Source of the DNA: Methylopila capsulata
GTDB lineage: Bacteria > Pseudomonadota > Alphaproteobacteria > Rhizobiales > Methylopilaceae
DNA length: 64,000 nt
Direction: 5' to 3'
Assembly (NCBI RefSeq): GCF_016907975.1
Contig: NZ_JAFBCY010000003.1
Location: 930,001 to 994,000, forward strand
The notes under the pieces are model-generated. The model was not told where the DNA came from and did not search any database. It worked only from the letters and a program-made list of their open reading frames with translations. A program made the translations under genes and the position numbers. How positions within the stretch are numbered: position 1 is the first letter of the stretch; every line of letters starts with the position of its first letter. This document shows positions 18,457-27,012 of this stretch, one piece after another.

Positions 18457-20622
18457 TCAGGTGACGATGAAGTCCGTGTTGGACAGCGTCACGGCGCCGC
18501 CAAGCGTCGCGAACTGCACCTGGGCCGCGGCGCCCGTGCCGTCCGGATCGTAGTACAGCGAGCGCGTGGTCGCGTCGTAGATGATGCGGTCGTTGGCGTC
18601 GCCCGCCGCCGTCCCCAGCCGGAAGAAGCCGGCCGACAGCGTCGCCGCCGCGGTGATCCCGACGAAATTGGCGTTCTCGAGCGAGAACCTGTCGGTCCCC
18701 TGGACGAAGTCGCCGACGTAGTCCACGCCCGCCGCGCCCGGGTCGACGTCGAAGCGGAACACGTCCGCCCCGCCCTGCCCGTAAAGCAGATCCGACGCCG
18801 CGCCCCCGCTCAACACGTCCGCGCCCTCGCCGCCGTAGAGCGTGTCCGCGCCGGTGCCGCCGCTCAGGGTGTCGGCGCCGAGCGCGCCGTTGAGATAGTC
18901 GGCGCCGCCGAGCCCGTTCAGCTTGTCGTTGAAGATCGAGCCGTCGAGCGAGTCGCCGGCGGCCGTGCCGTTCACGGTCAGCCAGGCCGCGTTCGGCGTC
19001 GTCAGCGAGACGGTGGACGAGCCGTCCTGGAAGGTGACGCGCTCCACCCGCGCCTGGGCGCCCGTGCCCGCGGCGTACTGGTCCTGGATGGTGACCTGGT
19101 CCTCGCCGACGCTCACCACCAGGTCGTCGCCGATGACGCGGAACGAGACGTCCGCCCCGGAGATGTCCGGCGTGAAGCGGATCGAGTCGGTGCCGGTCCC
19201 GACGGATTCGACGACCGTGTCGCGGCCGAAGCCCTCGGAGAAGGCGAAGACGTCGTTGTCGACGCCGCCCACGAGATAGTCGTCGCCGAAGCCGCCGGTC
19301 AGCAGGTCCGCCCCGGCGTCGCCGTAGATCACGTCGTCCTCGTCGCCGCCGTTCAAGGCGTCGCCGTCCGCGCCGCCGTACAGCGTGTCGGAGCCGACGC
19401 CGCCGTTCAGCTGGTCCGCGCCCACCCCCCCGCTGAGAACGTCGGAGCCGCCGGCGCCGTTGAGCGTGTCGTTGAAGATCGATCCGGAGACATTGTCGTT
19501 GCCCGAGCTCCCCTCCCGCACGAGCCAGGCGGACTGGACGGACTTCAGGCTCACGCGCGAGCCGTCCGAATGCTGCAGCGTCTCGACCCGCGCGTCGGCG
19601 CCGACGCCGGTCGCGAACTGGTCGAGGATGCGGACGCTGTCGTCGCCGTCGGAGATGTAGAGGTCGTCGCCCTCGATCCAGATGTCGACGTCGGCCTTGT
19701 CGACGCCGGCGTTCAAGCGGATGAGGTCCGCGCCGCCGTTGACGGCCTCCGAGATCTGGTCGCGGCCGAAGTCGGGGCTGAAGTAATAGACGTCGGCGCC
19801 GGCCTCGCCCGCGAGGTAGTCGTCGCCCGCGCCGCCGGTCAGCCGGTCGCCGTCCGCGCCGCCGTAGAGCACGTCGTTCTCGGAGCCGCCGTCGAGATTG
19901 TCGACGCCCGCGCCGCCCTGCAGGTTGTCGTCGCCGGAGCCGCCGAGCAGGCGGTCGTCGCCGACGCCGCCGTAGAGCGTGTCGCGCCCGCCGGCGCCGG
20001 ACAGCGTGTCCGCGAAGATCGAGCCGGTCATGGTTTCGTTGCGGCCGGTCCCCGTGCGGGTGAGCCAGGCGGACTGGACGGTGGTGAGGTCGATCGGGGC
20101 GCCCGTCGAGAAGCGCATCTCCTCGACGCGGGCGCTGCTCCCCACCCCGCTCGCGAACTGGTCCTCGACGAAGATCTCGTTGTCGCCGAACTGGATGCGC
20201 AGGTCGTCGTTCTCGATGAAGATCTTAACGTTCGCGGCCTTGAGGCCGCCGCCGACGATCAGCGCGTCGGCGCCGGCGTTGACGCCCTCGACGACCCGGT
20301 CGACCCCTGACGCGGCGTCGAAACGGTAGGTGTCGCCCTCCGTGCCGCCCGCCAGGTAGTCGTTGCCTTCGCCGCCGGTCAGGTCGTCGACGCCGCTCTC
20401 GCCGTAGAGCGAGTCGTTTTCCGACCCGCCGTTGAGCCGGTCATTGTCCGCGCCGCCTGCGAGGTAGTCGGCCCCGCCGCCGCCGTCGAGCGTGTCGTTG
20501 CCGGCGTAGCCGTAGAGATTGTCCGCGTCCTCGCCGGGCCGAACGCCCGCCGGCGTGACGCCTGCCGTGACGCTGGCCGGCGTGATGCGGTCAGCGGAGC
20601 CCGTCCCTGTAAAGGTGGCCAT
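18457..20622 (-). CDS. RTX calcium-binding protein with three 180-residue modules
   Basis: 721-residue acidic protein, probably secreted by a type I system: no N-terminal signal peptide, many GGxGxDxLx nonapeptides (YAGNDTLDG, GGSGDDNLQ, GGTGADTLY) that fold as Ca2+-binding parallel beta rolls, and a C-terminal region (YVGDFVQGTDRFSLENANF to NTDFIVT) typical of RTX secretion signals. Between the rolls are three copies of a haemolysin-related domain (DLRIQFGDNEIFVEDQF, DLYISDGDDSVRILDQF, DLVVSVGEDQVTIQDQY), spaced exactly 180 residues apart for the first two intervals. ATG 20622 is preferred over the ATG two codons earlier because of Shine-Dalgarno spacing. No catalytic domain is seen, and no T1SS genes are near. 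Surface adhesion or S-layer roles are guesses. Confidence 0.85.
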   Translation of the reverse strand: MATFTGTGSADRITPASVTAGVTPAGVRPGEDADNLYGYAGNDTLDGGGGADYLAGGADNDRLNGGSENDSLYGESGVDDLTGGEGNDYLAGGTEGDTYRFDAASGVDRVVEGVNAGADALIVGGGLKAANVKIFIENDDLRIQFGDNEIFVEDQFASGVGSSARVEEMRFSTGAPIDLTTVQSAWLTRTGTGRNETMTGSIFADTLSGAGGRDTLYGGVGDDRLLGGSGDDNLQGGAGVDNLDGGSENDVLYGGADGDRLTGGAGDDYLAGEAGADVYYFSPDFGRDQISEAVNGGADLIRLNAGVDKADVDIWIEGDDLYISDGDDSVRILDQFATGVGADARVETLQHSDGSRVSLKSVQSAWLVREGSSGNDNVSGSIFNDTLNGAGGSDVLSGGVGADQLNGGVGSDTLYGGADGDALNGGDEDDVIYGDAGADLLTGGFGDDYLVGGVDNDVFAFSEGFGRDTVVESVGTGTDSIRFTPDISGADVSFRVIGDDLVVSVGEDQVTIQDQYAAGTGAQARVERVTFQDGSSTVSLTTPNAAWLTVNGTAAGDSLDGSIFNDKLNGLGGADYLNGALGADTLSGGTGADTLYGGEGADVLSGGAASDLLYGQGGADVFRFDVDPGAAGVDYVGDFVQGTDRFSLENANFVGITAAATLSAGFFRLGTAAGDANDRIIYDATTRSLYYDPDGTGAAAQVQFATLGGAVTLSNTDFIVT

Positions 20623-21000
20623 TTTCATCCCCCGATGAAACGTCTTGCTTTGTTTTAGACGTGCGCCTCAGCGCGGCCCCTCGGCCGTCGCGGCCCATTC
20701 GCATCCTCTGGACTGTTTTTGGCAATAGGTAGAATTACGCACCCAGCGCCGGCCGCTTGGCCATGGCCGCGAAACATCACGACCTCCGGTCGAGGATTGC
20801 AGCCGCGCCGGCGGGGGTTTGGATGTGTTTTGGAGGCAGGCGAGGATGCGCGGGCGCATCGCGACCGTCTCTGACAGTCTCGGCGTCATGACCGGCGAAG
20901 CAGGTCATCCACGACGTGGACGTCGAGCGCTTGAGCAGACGTCATGGATACCCCCGCAACGGTGCGGGCATGACGGGTGTCAGTCCAAGCCGGTCAGGTC
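20623..21000 (-). other. Intergenic region upstream of the RTX gene
   Basis: 378 bp with no supportable gene. It holds an inverted repeat ACGTCT (20640-20645) with AGACGT (20657-20662) in the presumed 5' leader of the RTX gene, and towards yacG a degenerate repeat-like stretch with three GTCATG/GTCATCC-type sequences (about 20885-20980), including the hairpin CCCGCA-ACGG-TGCGGG (20953-20968) that may end the yacG transcript. No convincing -35/-10 pair could be chosen by eye. Confidence 0.5.
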
Positions 21001-21228
21001 CTAGGCGTCCTCGTCGTCGTCCGCCGGCCGTTCGATCTCTTCGGATTCGGCGGTCGGCACGGCGTAGACGCCCTTGAACCAGCGCGACAGATCGATGTCC
21101 GCGCAGCGCTTGGAACAGAAGGGGTGATAGTCGGGCAGCGACATCTTCTTGCAGATCGGGCACGGCCGCGGCGACGGCCGGGGCTCTGCCGGGGGCGTGT
21201 CGCCGGGGGGCGTCGACGCGTCGGACAT
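21001..21228 (-). CDS. yacG: DNA gyrase inhibitor YacG
   Basis: 75-residue zinc-binding protein. The finger CPICKKMSLPDYHPFCSKRC has the four cysteines of the C-X2-C-X15-C-X3-C type, followed by the conserved DIDLSRWFKGVYAVP. In E. coli YacG binds GyrB and inhibits supercoiling. The N-terminus is Pro-rich and the C-terminus acidic. It is the last gene of the murA-to-yacG run, 6 bp after maf. Confidence 0.95.
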   Translation of the reverse strand: MSDASTPPGDTPPAEPRPSPRPCPICKKMSLPDYHPFCSKRCADIDLSRWFKGVYAVPTAESEEIERPADDDEDA

Positions 21229-21234
21229 GGCGCT

Positions 21235-21858
21235 CTAGGCCTTCGCCAGCCAGCCGCGGTGCAGCGGATAGCCTTCGCCGACCAGCAGGTTGGCGGTTTC
21301 GTACAGCGGCAGGCCGACGACCGCGCCGTAGGAGCCGCTGAGCTTGGCGACGAAGGAGCCGGCGAGACCCTGGATGGCGTAGGCGCCGGCCTTGCCGCGC
21401 CATTCCCCGGAGGCGAGGTAGGCGTCGATCTCGCCTTCCGAGAGCCGCTTGAAGCGCACGCGCGTCTCGACGAGGCGGCTGCGCAGCGCGCCCTTGCGGG
21501 TGGTGAGGCAGACGGCGGTGGAGACGTGATGGGCGCGGCCGGAGAGCAGGCGCAGGCAGTCCGCCGCCTCCTCGACCGACTCCGCCTTCGGCAGGATGCG
21601 TCGGCCGACCGAGACGACCGTGTCCGCGCCGAGCACGAGGGCGCCGGCGAGCTCCGGGTCCTGCGAGGCGAGCGCGGCGCCGGCGAGCGCCTTGGCTTCA
21701 GCGAGGCGCAGCGCGAGCGTGCGCGGCCGCTCGTTGCGCTCGGGCGTCTCGTCGAGCGAGGCCGGCAGCAGCGCGTCGGGCTTGGCGCCGATCTGGTCGA
21801 GCAGCGCGAGGCGGCGCGGGCTCGCGGAGGCGAGGACGAGTTTGGGGCGGTCGGTCAT
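21235..21858 (-). CDS. maf: Maf-like nucleoside triphosphate pyrophosphatase
   Basis: 207 residues. Begins with the family motif [18 protein letters not shown]; also has [15 protein letters not shown] and [20 protein letters not shown]. Maf enzymes hydrolyse non-canonical or modified NTPs (dTTP/UTP or m7GTP, depending on subgroup) and some affect septum formation. The [14 protein letters not shown] end is common to both subgroups, so I do not assign the substrate. It lies 66 bp after infA. Confidence 0.94.
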   Translation of the reverse strand: MTDRPKLVLASASPRRLALLDQIGAKPDALLPASLDETPERNERPRTLALRLAEAKALAGAALASQDPELAGALVLGADTVVSVGRRILPKAESVEEAADCLRLLSGRAHHVSTAVCLTTRKGALRSRLVETRVRFKRLSEGEIDAYLASGEWRGKAGAYAIQGLAGSFVAKLSGSYGAVVGLPLYETANLLVGEGYPLHRGWLAKA

Positions 21859-21924
21859 CGGCGGTCGATCATGGACGACGCACGCCCCCGAGGCGCTCGC
21901 CCCTCAGGCGCTTGCGCGCCGCGC

Positions 21925-22143
21925 TCACTTGAAGCGGTAGGTGATGCGGCCCTTGGAGAGGTCGTAGGGCGTCATCTCGACGAGGATCTTGTCGCCCGCG
22001 AGCACGCGGATGCGGTTCTTGCGCATGCGGCCGGCGGTGTGAGCGATGATCTCGTGGTCGTTCTCGAGCTTGACGCGGAACGTCGCGTTCGGCAGCAGCT
22101 CGATCACGGTGCCCGGAAACTCGAGCAGTTCTTCTTTCGACAT
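21925..22143 (-). CDS. infA: Translation initiation factor IF-1
   Basis: 72-residue S1/OB-fold protein that occupies the ribosomal A site during initiation. It reads [20 protein letters not shown], then [20 protein letters not shown] and ends [10 protein letters not shown], almost the universal IF-1 sequence. ATG 22143 gives exactly the family length; the frame is open far upstream but that extension is not protein-like. It is separated from the upstream phosphatase gene by a 427-bp repeat-bearing gap, so it probably has its own promoter. Confidence 0.97.
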   Translation of the reverse strand: MSKEELLEFPGTVIELLPNATFRVKLENDHEIIAHTAGRMRKNRIRVLAGDKILVEMTPYDLSKGRITYRFK

Positions 22144-22300
22144 GTGATCTCGACAAGTGCGACGGCTGGACGCCCCTGAAATCCAGGCGCAGCCGATCGG
22201 AGCGTGACTTAGGAGAGCGCCTGATACCGGAAATAACGCGTTTCCACAACTCGTCCGACACAGGAGCCCTTCTTCGCGACGCATCGAAAGCCGAACGCGG

Positions 22301-22472
22301 GGATCCCTCCTCGCGCCGAAGGCGTGGGGAGGGTGGCCCGGCGCGCAGCGACGGGTCGGGTGGGGGCCTTCGGACGTCAAACGGCGTCGGCGGAGCTTCG
22401 TCCTGAGCCCCACCCCACCCGGCCGGGCTTCGCCCGTCCACCCTCCCCTGTCCCAGGGGAGGGATCGCCCGC
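22301..22472. repeat. Dispersed palindromic element, long type, copy 1
   Basis: It begins GGATCCCTCCTCGCGCCGAA and ends CCAGGGGAGGGATCGCCCGC, so the ends form an inverted GATCCCTCC/GGAGGGATC pair. Internal GGGGAGGGTGGCC and CCACCCTCCCC blocks are also inverted. It matches 57664-57840 in its ends, order of blocks and length (172 against 177 bp). A MITE-like or REP-like element without coding capacity. Confidence 0.75.
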
Positions 22473-22497
22473 GCCCTCTTAGCGCGACGCGCGGGAG

Positions 22498-22556
22498 CCC
22501 CCCTCGCGCCGAAGGCGTGGGGCGGCCCGGCGCGCAGCGACGGCTCGGGCGAGCGG
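22498..22556. repeat. Partial copy of the long palindromic element
   Basis: The sequence CCCCCTCGCGCCGAAGGCGTGGGG...CCCGGCGCGCAGCGACGG...TCGGGCG repeats the left half of the element at 22301 nearly base for base, in the same orientation, but has no right half. It ends 15 bp before the stop codon of the phosphatase gene. Confidence 0.65.
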
Positions 22557-22570
22557 CGGCGGCGTGGCCG

Positions 22571-23032
22571 CTACACCCGCGCCGGGGCGGCGTAGCGGAA
22601 GCGGTCCCGGATGCGGTCGATCAGGCTGTCGCGCATGGCGCGGTAGGCGTCCATGGTCTGCTCGCGCGAGCCGCCGGCCGCGAGCGTCGGATCCATCGTC
22701 GGCCAATACTCGACCTCGACCGGCAACCGGCGCGTCAGCTCCAGCGCGGCGTGATGGGCCTCCGGCGCAAGCGTGATGATGAGGTCGAAGTTCAGGTCTT
22801 CGAGGTCGTCGAGCGTGTGCGGGCGGTGCTTGCCCAGCGTGAGGCCCACCTCGTCGAGCGCGGCCTCCGCGAAAGGGTCGTTCTCGCCGGGCCTGACGCC
22901 GGCGGAGGCGACGTAGAGCGAGCGGCCGAAGTAATGGCGGGCCAGGGCTTCCGCCATCGGCGATCGGATGACGTTCTGTCCGCACATGAACAGAACCGAT
23001 TGGGGACGCCCCGGCTCAGGACCGCCCGACAC
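22571..23032 (-). CDS. Low-molecular-weight phosphatase family protein
   Basis: 153 residues of the LMW protein tyrosine phosphatase/arsenate reductase fold. The P-loop [17 protein letters not shown] keeps the C-X5-R-S signature, and a downstream TMDPTLAA supplies the D-P general acid pair. Hyphomicrobiales carry this gene between hisD/UPF0262 and infA; its substrate is not established. The start is GTG 23032, 8 bp after the UPF0262 stop. Confidence 0.87.
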   Translation of the reverse strand: MSGGPEPGRPQSVLFMCGQNVIRSPMAEALARHYFGRSLYVASAGVRPGENDPFAEAALDEVGLTLGKHRPHTLDDLEDLNFDLIITLAPEAHHAALELTRRLPVEVEYWPTMDPTLAAGGSREQTMDAYRAMRDSLIDRIRDRFRYAAPARV

Positions 23033-23039
23033 CGCCGCG

Positions 23040-23528
23040 TCAGCCCTTCCAGCTCAGGGCTGCGATCAGCGTGAACAAGCGGCGCGCGGTGTCGTGGTCG
23101 AGCGCGATCTTGCCGTCGAGCCGTTCCGCGAGCAGCTGCGCGCCCTCGTCGTGCAGGCCGCGCCGGCCCATGTCGATCGCCTCGATCTGGCTCGGGCTCG
23201 CGGAGCGGATCGCCGTGTAATAGCTCTCGCAGATCAGGAAGTAGTCCTTGAGAAGCTTGAGGAACGGCGTCAGCGACAGGAAATGCGTGACGACCTCCTC
23301 GCCCGACACCCGGCGCACGTTGAGCGCGAGCTTGCGGTCGATCAGCGCGATGTCGAGCTTGAACGGGCCCTCGCCGCCCCCGATCGGCTGGAACGCGTTG
23401 TCCTCGACCAGGTCGTAGATCGCGACCTGCCGCTCGTGCTCGACCTCGGTCGCCGCGCGCCCGATCGACGCGTCGTCGATGGTGACGGCGACGAGTTTGG
23501 CTTTGGGGTCGCGTCCGCTCGGGCTCAT
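23040..23528 (-). CDS. UPF0262 family protein
   Basis: 162 residues. Family hallmarks: KLVAVTIDDASIGR at the N-terminus, PFKLDIALIDRKLALNVR, LTPFLKLLKDYFLICESYY and the final TLIAALSWKG. It is restricted to alphaproteobacteria and always near hisD; its role is unknown. It lies between hisD (26 bp upstream) and the phosphatase gene (7 bp downstream), so it is part of one operon. Confidence 0.94.
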   Translation of the reverse strand: MSPSGRDPKAKLVAVTIDDASIGRAATEVEHERQVAIYDLVEDNAFQPIGGGEGPFKLDIALIDRKLALNVRRVSGEEVVTHFLSLTPFLKLLKDYFLICESYYTAIRSASPSQIEAIDMGRRGLHDEGAQLLAERLDGKIALDHDTARRLFTLIAALSWKG

Positions 23529-23554
23529 GGCCGCATCCTATCCGGTCGCGACGC

Positions 23555-24844
23555 TCAGTTCATGCGGATCGAAACGGAGCGGGCGTGCGCGTGGAGGCCC
23601 TCCGCCTCGCCGAGGGCGATGGCCGCGCCGCCGAGCGCCTTCAGCTGCTCCGGCCCGCAGCGCAGGATCGAGGTGCGCTTCAGGAAGTCGAGCACCCCAA
23701 GGCCCGAGGCGAAGCGCGCGGTGCGGGCGGTCGGCAGCACGTGGTTCGATCCGCCGACGTAGTCGCCGATCGCCTCCGGCGTGTGAGCGCCGAGGAAGAT
23801 CGCGCCGGCGTGGCGGATGGCGTCGGAGAGGTCGTCGGCGTCCTCCGCGACGATCTCCAAGTGCTCGGGCGCGATGCGGTCGGCGAGCGCGGTCGCCTCG
23901 TCGATCTGGCCGACCAGGATGATCGCGCCGAAGTCGCGCCAGCTCGCGCTGGCGATGTCCTTGCGCGGCAGAACCGCAAGCTGGCGCTCGACCGCCGCCT
24001 CGACAGCGTCCGCGAGGCCGGCGTCGTCGGTGATCAGGATCGACTGGGCGGAGGCGTCGTGCTCGGCCTGGGCCAGCAGGTCGGCCGCGATCCAGTCGGG
24101 ATTGCCGGTCTTGTCGGCGATCACCAGCACCTCCGAGGGGCCCGCGATCATGTCGATGCCGACGGTTCCGAACACCCGGCGCTTGGCGGCGGCCACATAG
24201 GCGTTGCCGGGGCCCACGATCTTGGCGACCGGCTTGATGGTCGCGGTGCCGTAGGCGAGCGCGCCGATGGCCTGCGCGCCGCCGACGCGGAACACCTCGT
24301 CCACGCCCGCGAGCTTGGCGGCCGCGAGCACCAGCGGCGAGAGCTTGCCGTCCGGCGCGGGCACGACCATCGCGAGCCGGTCGACGCCCGCGACCTTGGC
24401 GGGCACCGCGTTCATCAGCACCGAGGAAGGATAGGCCGCCGTGCCGCCGGGGACATAGAGACCGACGCTGTCGAGCGCGGTCCAGCGGTGGCCGAGCTCC
24501 ACGCCGATGTCGTCGCGGTAGGTCTCGTTCGCCGGCATCTGGCGGCGGTGGTGGGATTCGATCCGGTCGCGCGCGAAGGTCAGGGCCTTCAGGGTCTCGG
24601 GGTCGCAGTCGGCGGCCGCGGCGTCGATCTCGGCGTCGGTGACCTGCAGGCCGACCGCTTCCAGGTCGACGCGGTCGAACCGCTTGGAGAGCTCGATCAG
24701 GGCCGCGTCGCCGTTGCGGCGGACCTCGTCGAGGATCGTGGCGACCACGGCGTCGACGTCCTCGGAGACCTCGCGCTTCATGGCGAGCAGGGCGGCGAAG
24801 CGGGCCTCGAAATCGGCGTCCGCGGAGGACAGGCGCAGGACCAT
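23555..24844 (-). CDS. hisD: Histidinol dehydrogenase
   Basis: Zn-dependent, NAD-dependent enzyme that oxidises L-histidinol to L-histidine in two steps. 429 residues, standard length. Recognisable blocks are GLYVPGGTAAYPSSVLMNAVPAKVAG, FRVGGAQAIGALAYGT, KIVGPGNAYVAAAKR and the catalytic zone APEHLEIVAEDADD, then GGSNHVLPTARTARFASGLGVLDFLK with the catalytic His. It lies 6 bp after the DUF2948 gene. The other his genes are not in this window, which is usual for this order. Confidence 0.98.
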   Translation of the reverse strand: MVLRLSSADADFEARFAALLAMKREVSEDVDAVVATILDEVRRNGDAALIELSKRFDRVDLEAVGLQVTDAEIDAAAADCDPETLKALTFARDRIESHHRRQMPANETYRDDIGVELGHRWTALDSVGLYVPGGTAAYPSSVLMNAVPAKVAGVDRLAMVVPAPDGKLSPLVLAAAKLAGVDEVFRVGGAQAIGALAYGTATIKPVAKIVGPGNAYVAAAKRRVFGTVGIDMIAGPSEVLVIADKTGNPDWIAADLLAQAEHDASAQSILITDDAGLADAVEAAVERQLAVLPRKDIASASWRDFGAIILVGQIDEATALADRIAPEHLEIVAEDADDLSDAIRHAGAIFLGAHTPEAIGDYVGGSNHVLPTARTARFASGLGVLDFLKRTSILRCGPEQLKALGGAAIALGEAEGLHAHARSVSIRMN

Positions 24845-24850
24845 GGGGCG

Positions 24851-25297
24851 TCAGGCCTCGTCGAGGTCGTGGGTGGGCTCGGCCTTGGCGGCCCAGACGG
24901 GTCCGAGATCGGCGGCGCGGGCTTCGACGCACTCGACCTCGAGCCGCAGGCTGGCGTCGCCGGAAAACACCAGCTCGATCGCGCCCGAAGGCGCCTCGTC
25001 CGGAGCGAAGCCGATGGCGAGCAGGTTCAGCACGGCGTCCGGACGGGAGCGGTCGATGCCCCGAGCCCTCACCGCGGTCACCCGCTCGAAGTGGCCGGCG
25101 GTCCGCCGGCGCCGGGCCTCGCCCTCGACCCGAAGGTCGAGCCGGTTTCCGACGAAGGCGAAGCGCTTCTCCGCCGGCAGGAAGACGAGATCGCCGACCT
25201 TGACCACGAAGTCCTGGAGATGGGCCGACAGCACGGCGAGGTCGTCCTCGTCGAGGGCGAGCAGCTTGAGCGGGGCGTCGGCGTCGGGATCTGTCAT
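24851..25297 (-). CDS. DUF2948 family protein
   Basis: 148 residues. The N-terminal half reads LKLLALDEDDLAVLSAHLQD and VGDLVFLPAEKRFAFVGNR, and the C-terminal half ELVFSGDASLRLEVECVEARAADLGP, as in the alphaproteobacterial DUF2948 proteins that always lie beside hisD. No function known. ATG 25297 is preferred to an upstream in-frame start because family members begin with MTD/MSD-type sequences. Confidence 0.9.
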   Translation of the reverse strand: MTDPDADAPLKLLALDEDDLAVLSAHLQDFVVKVGDLVFLPAEKRFAFVGNRLDLRVEGEARRRRTAGHFERVTAVRARGIDRSRPDAVLNLLAIGFAPDEAPSGAIELVFSGDASLRLEVECVEARAADLGPVWAAKAEPTHDLDEA

Positions 25298-25405
25298 CGG
25301 TCCAGCCGGTTGCGTCGCAGGAGCGGACGGTCGCGCACAGGTAACCGCCGGGACGCGGATCGGCAACCTGCCGTTACCCCGACGTTAACCCCGGCGTAAC
25401 CGGAG

Positions 25406-26695
25406 TTAACCTGAAACGCGCTCGATCAGCGCGCCGCAGCGCGACAGCTTGGCCTCGAGCCGCTCGAAGCCGCGGTCGAGGTGGTAGACGCGGTTGACCA
25501 TCGTCTCCCCCTCCGCGACCAGCCCCGCGATCACCAGCGAGACCGAGGCGCGCAGGTCGGTCGCCATCACAGGTGCCCCTGTCAGGCGGTCGACGCCCTC
25601 GATGGTGGCGGTGTCGCCGTCGAGGTGGATCCGGGCGCCGAGGCGGGCGAGCTCCTGCACGTGCATGAAGCGGTTCTCGAAGATCGTCTCGGTGATCGTC
25701 GAGGAGCCTTTCGCCTTTGCGGTCAAGGCCATGAGCTGGGCCTGGAGGTCGGTCGGGAACCCGGGATAGGGCGCGGTGACGACGTTGACCGGCGCGATTC
25801 CGTGGCCGTTGCGGGTCACGCGGACGCCGTCGTTCAGCTGCGTCACCTCGGCCCCGGCCTCGACCAGCACGTCGAAGGCCGCGTCCAGCAGGTCGCGGCG
25901 GGCGCCCTCCAGCACCACGTCGCCGCCGGCCATGGCGACCGCGATGGCGTAGGTGCCCGTCTCGATCCGGTCCGGCAGCACGCTGTGGCGGGCGCCATGG
26001 AGCCTGTCGACGCCGGTGATCACGATGGTCGAGGTCCCTGCGCCCTCGATCTTCGCGCCCATCTTCACCAGGCATTCGGCGAGGTCGACGATCTCCGGTT
26101 CGCGGGCCGCGTTCTCGATGACGGTCTCGCCCTTGGCGAGAGAGGCCGCCATCAGCATCACGTGAGTGGCGCCCACCGAGACCTTCGGGAACACGACGCG
26201 GCCGCCCTTGAGGCCGCCCGGGGCCTTGGCGATGACGTAGCCGCGGTCGATCTCGAGCTTGACGCCGAGCGCCTTCAACCCGTCGAGGAAGAAGTCGACC
26301 GGACGCGTGCCGATGGCGCAGCCGCCCGGCAGCGACACCGTCGCCTCGCCCATGCGCGCGAGCAGCGGCCCGATCACCCAGAAGCTCGCCCGCATCTTGG
26401 AGACGAGGTCGTAGGGCGCCGTGGTGTCGACGATCTCGGAAGCCGTGAGCCGCACGGTCTCGCCGAGGAACTCGTCCTGGCCGGCCCGCTTGCCCTCCAC
26501 CGTCACCTCGCAGCCGTGGTTGCCGAGGATGCGCTTGAGCATCGCGACGTCGGCCAGGCGCGGCATGTTGTCGAGGATCAGAGTCTCGTCGGTGAGCAGG
26601 CTCGCGATCATCAGGGGGAGCGCGGCGTTCTTCGCGCCCGAGATCGGGATGCGGCCGACGAGCGCGGGGCCGCCGACGATGCGGATGCGGTCCAT
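25406..26695 (-). CDS. murA: UDP-N-acetylglucosamine 1-carboxyvinyltransferase
   Basis: First committed step of peptidoglycan precursor synthesis: transfers enolpyruvyl from PEP to UDP-GlcNAc; cytoplasmic. 429 residues. Begins [24 protein letters not shown] with the conserved Lys-Asn pair; the loop cysteine lies in [14 protein letters not shown] (the fosfomycin target Cys), and [16 protein letters not shown] is the second-domain signature. Start ATG 26695 follows AGGAG. The stop is separated from DUF2948 by 108 bp containing several GTTAACC-type sequences. Confidence 0.98.
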   Translation of the reverse strand: MDRIRIVGGPALVGRIPISGAKNAALPLMIASLLTDETLILDNMPRLADVAMLKRILGNHGCEVTVEGKRAGQDEFLGETVRLTASEIVDTTAPYDLVSKMRASFWVIGPLLARMGEATVSLPGGCAIGTRPVDFFLDGLKALGVKLEIDRGYVIAKAPGGLKGGRVVFPKVSVGATHVMLMAASLAKGETVIENAAREPEIVDLAECLVKMGAKIEGAGTSTIVITGVDRLHGARHSVLPDRIETGTYAIAVAMAGGDVVLEGARRDLLDAAFDVLVEAGAEVTQLNDGVRVTRNGHGIAPVNVVTAPYPGFPTDLQAQLMALTAKAKGSSTITETIFENRFMHVQELARLGARIHLDGDTATIEGVDRLTGAPVMATDLRASVSLVIAGLVAEGETMVNRVYHLDRGFERLEAKLSRCGALIERVSG

Positions 26696-26802
26696 GGATT
26701 CTCCTCGAAGCGCCGCGAAGAGCGGAACGGCGCGAAACCCGCGGTCTAGCGCAAGCGCCGGGCCGGCACAAACGCGCGACGACGCCGAGCTGGGTTTCCG
26801 CC

Positions 26803-26973
26803 TTAGCGGCCTTCGCCGTCCGGGCTCTCCGGCGCGCGGCGGGCGCGCGCATGGGCTTTGCGCCGCTTGAGGTTTTCCCGAAGCGCGGCCGCGAGTCGCT
26901 CCCTCCGCTCGGCCTCGCGGCGCTCGGCGTCCGAGGTGCGGCTGGTGCGGTTCGGGTCGGCCTGGTCGGTCAT
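26803..26973 (-). CDS. Small basic coiled-coil-like protein, 56 residues
   Basis: A short gene: ATG 26973 to TAA 26803. The product begins [20 protein letters not shown], continues [20 protein letters not shown] and ends PESPDGEGR, and is strongly helical and Arg/Glu-rich. The [11 protein letters not shown]-type core is, as far as I know, common to short conserved proteins located next to murA in Hyphomicrobiales. The gene is on the same strand, 107 bp upstream of the murA start. No strong Shine-Dalgarno sequence. Function unknown. Confidence 0.7.
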   Translation of the reverse strand: MTDQADPNRTSRTSDAERREAERRERLAAALRENLKRRKAHARARRAPESPDGEGR

Positions 26974-27012
26974 GGCGCGAGATTTAGCCGGCCCGGGGCG
27001 ATCGCGGAAGGG

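Larger units (their letters stand above)
22144..22570. other. Gap between infA and the phosphatase gene
   Basis: 427 bp without a gene. 22144-22300 is the infA leader, where its promoter should be; no clear boxes seen. The rest is a full dispersed palindromic repeat (22301-22472) followed by a partial second copy (22498-22556). Open frames across this stretch are by-products of its GC content. Confidence 0.6.

Noticed and set aside
18058-20310. 750-codon plus-strand frame opposite the anion permease and RTX genes
   Set aside because: It spans two real genes on the other strand, and its repeats (ADAAVQ-, VVEDRAV-type) are the mirror image of the RTX DNA repeats.
20640-20662. ACGTCT/AGACGT inverted repeat as a terminator
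   Set aside because: The stem is only 6 bp with an 11-nt loop, and it lies upstream of the RTX gene, so it cannot terminate it. At best a weak operator candidate.
25376-25405. Cluster of GTTAACC/CGTAACC sequences after murA as a regulatory array
   Set aside because: Only three degenerate copies within 40 bp, in a short intergenic spacer; too little to call a site.
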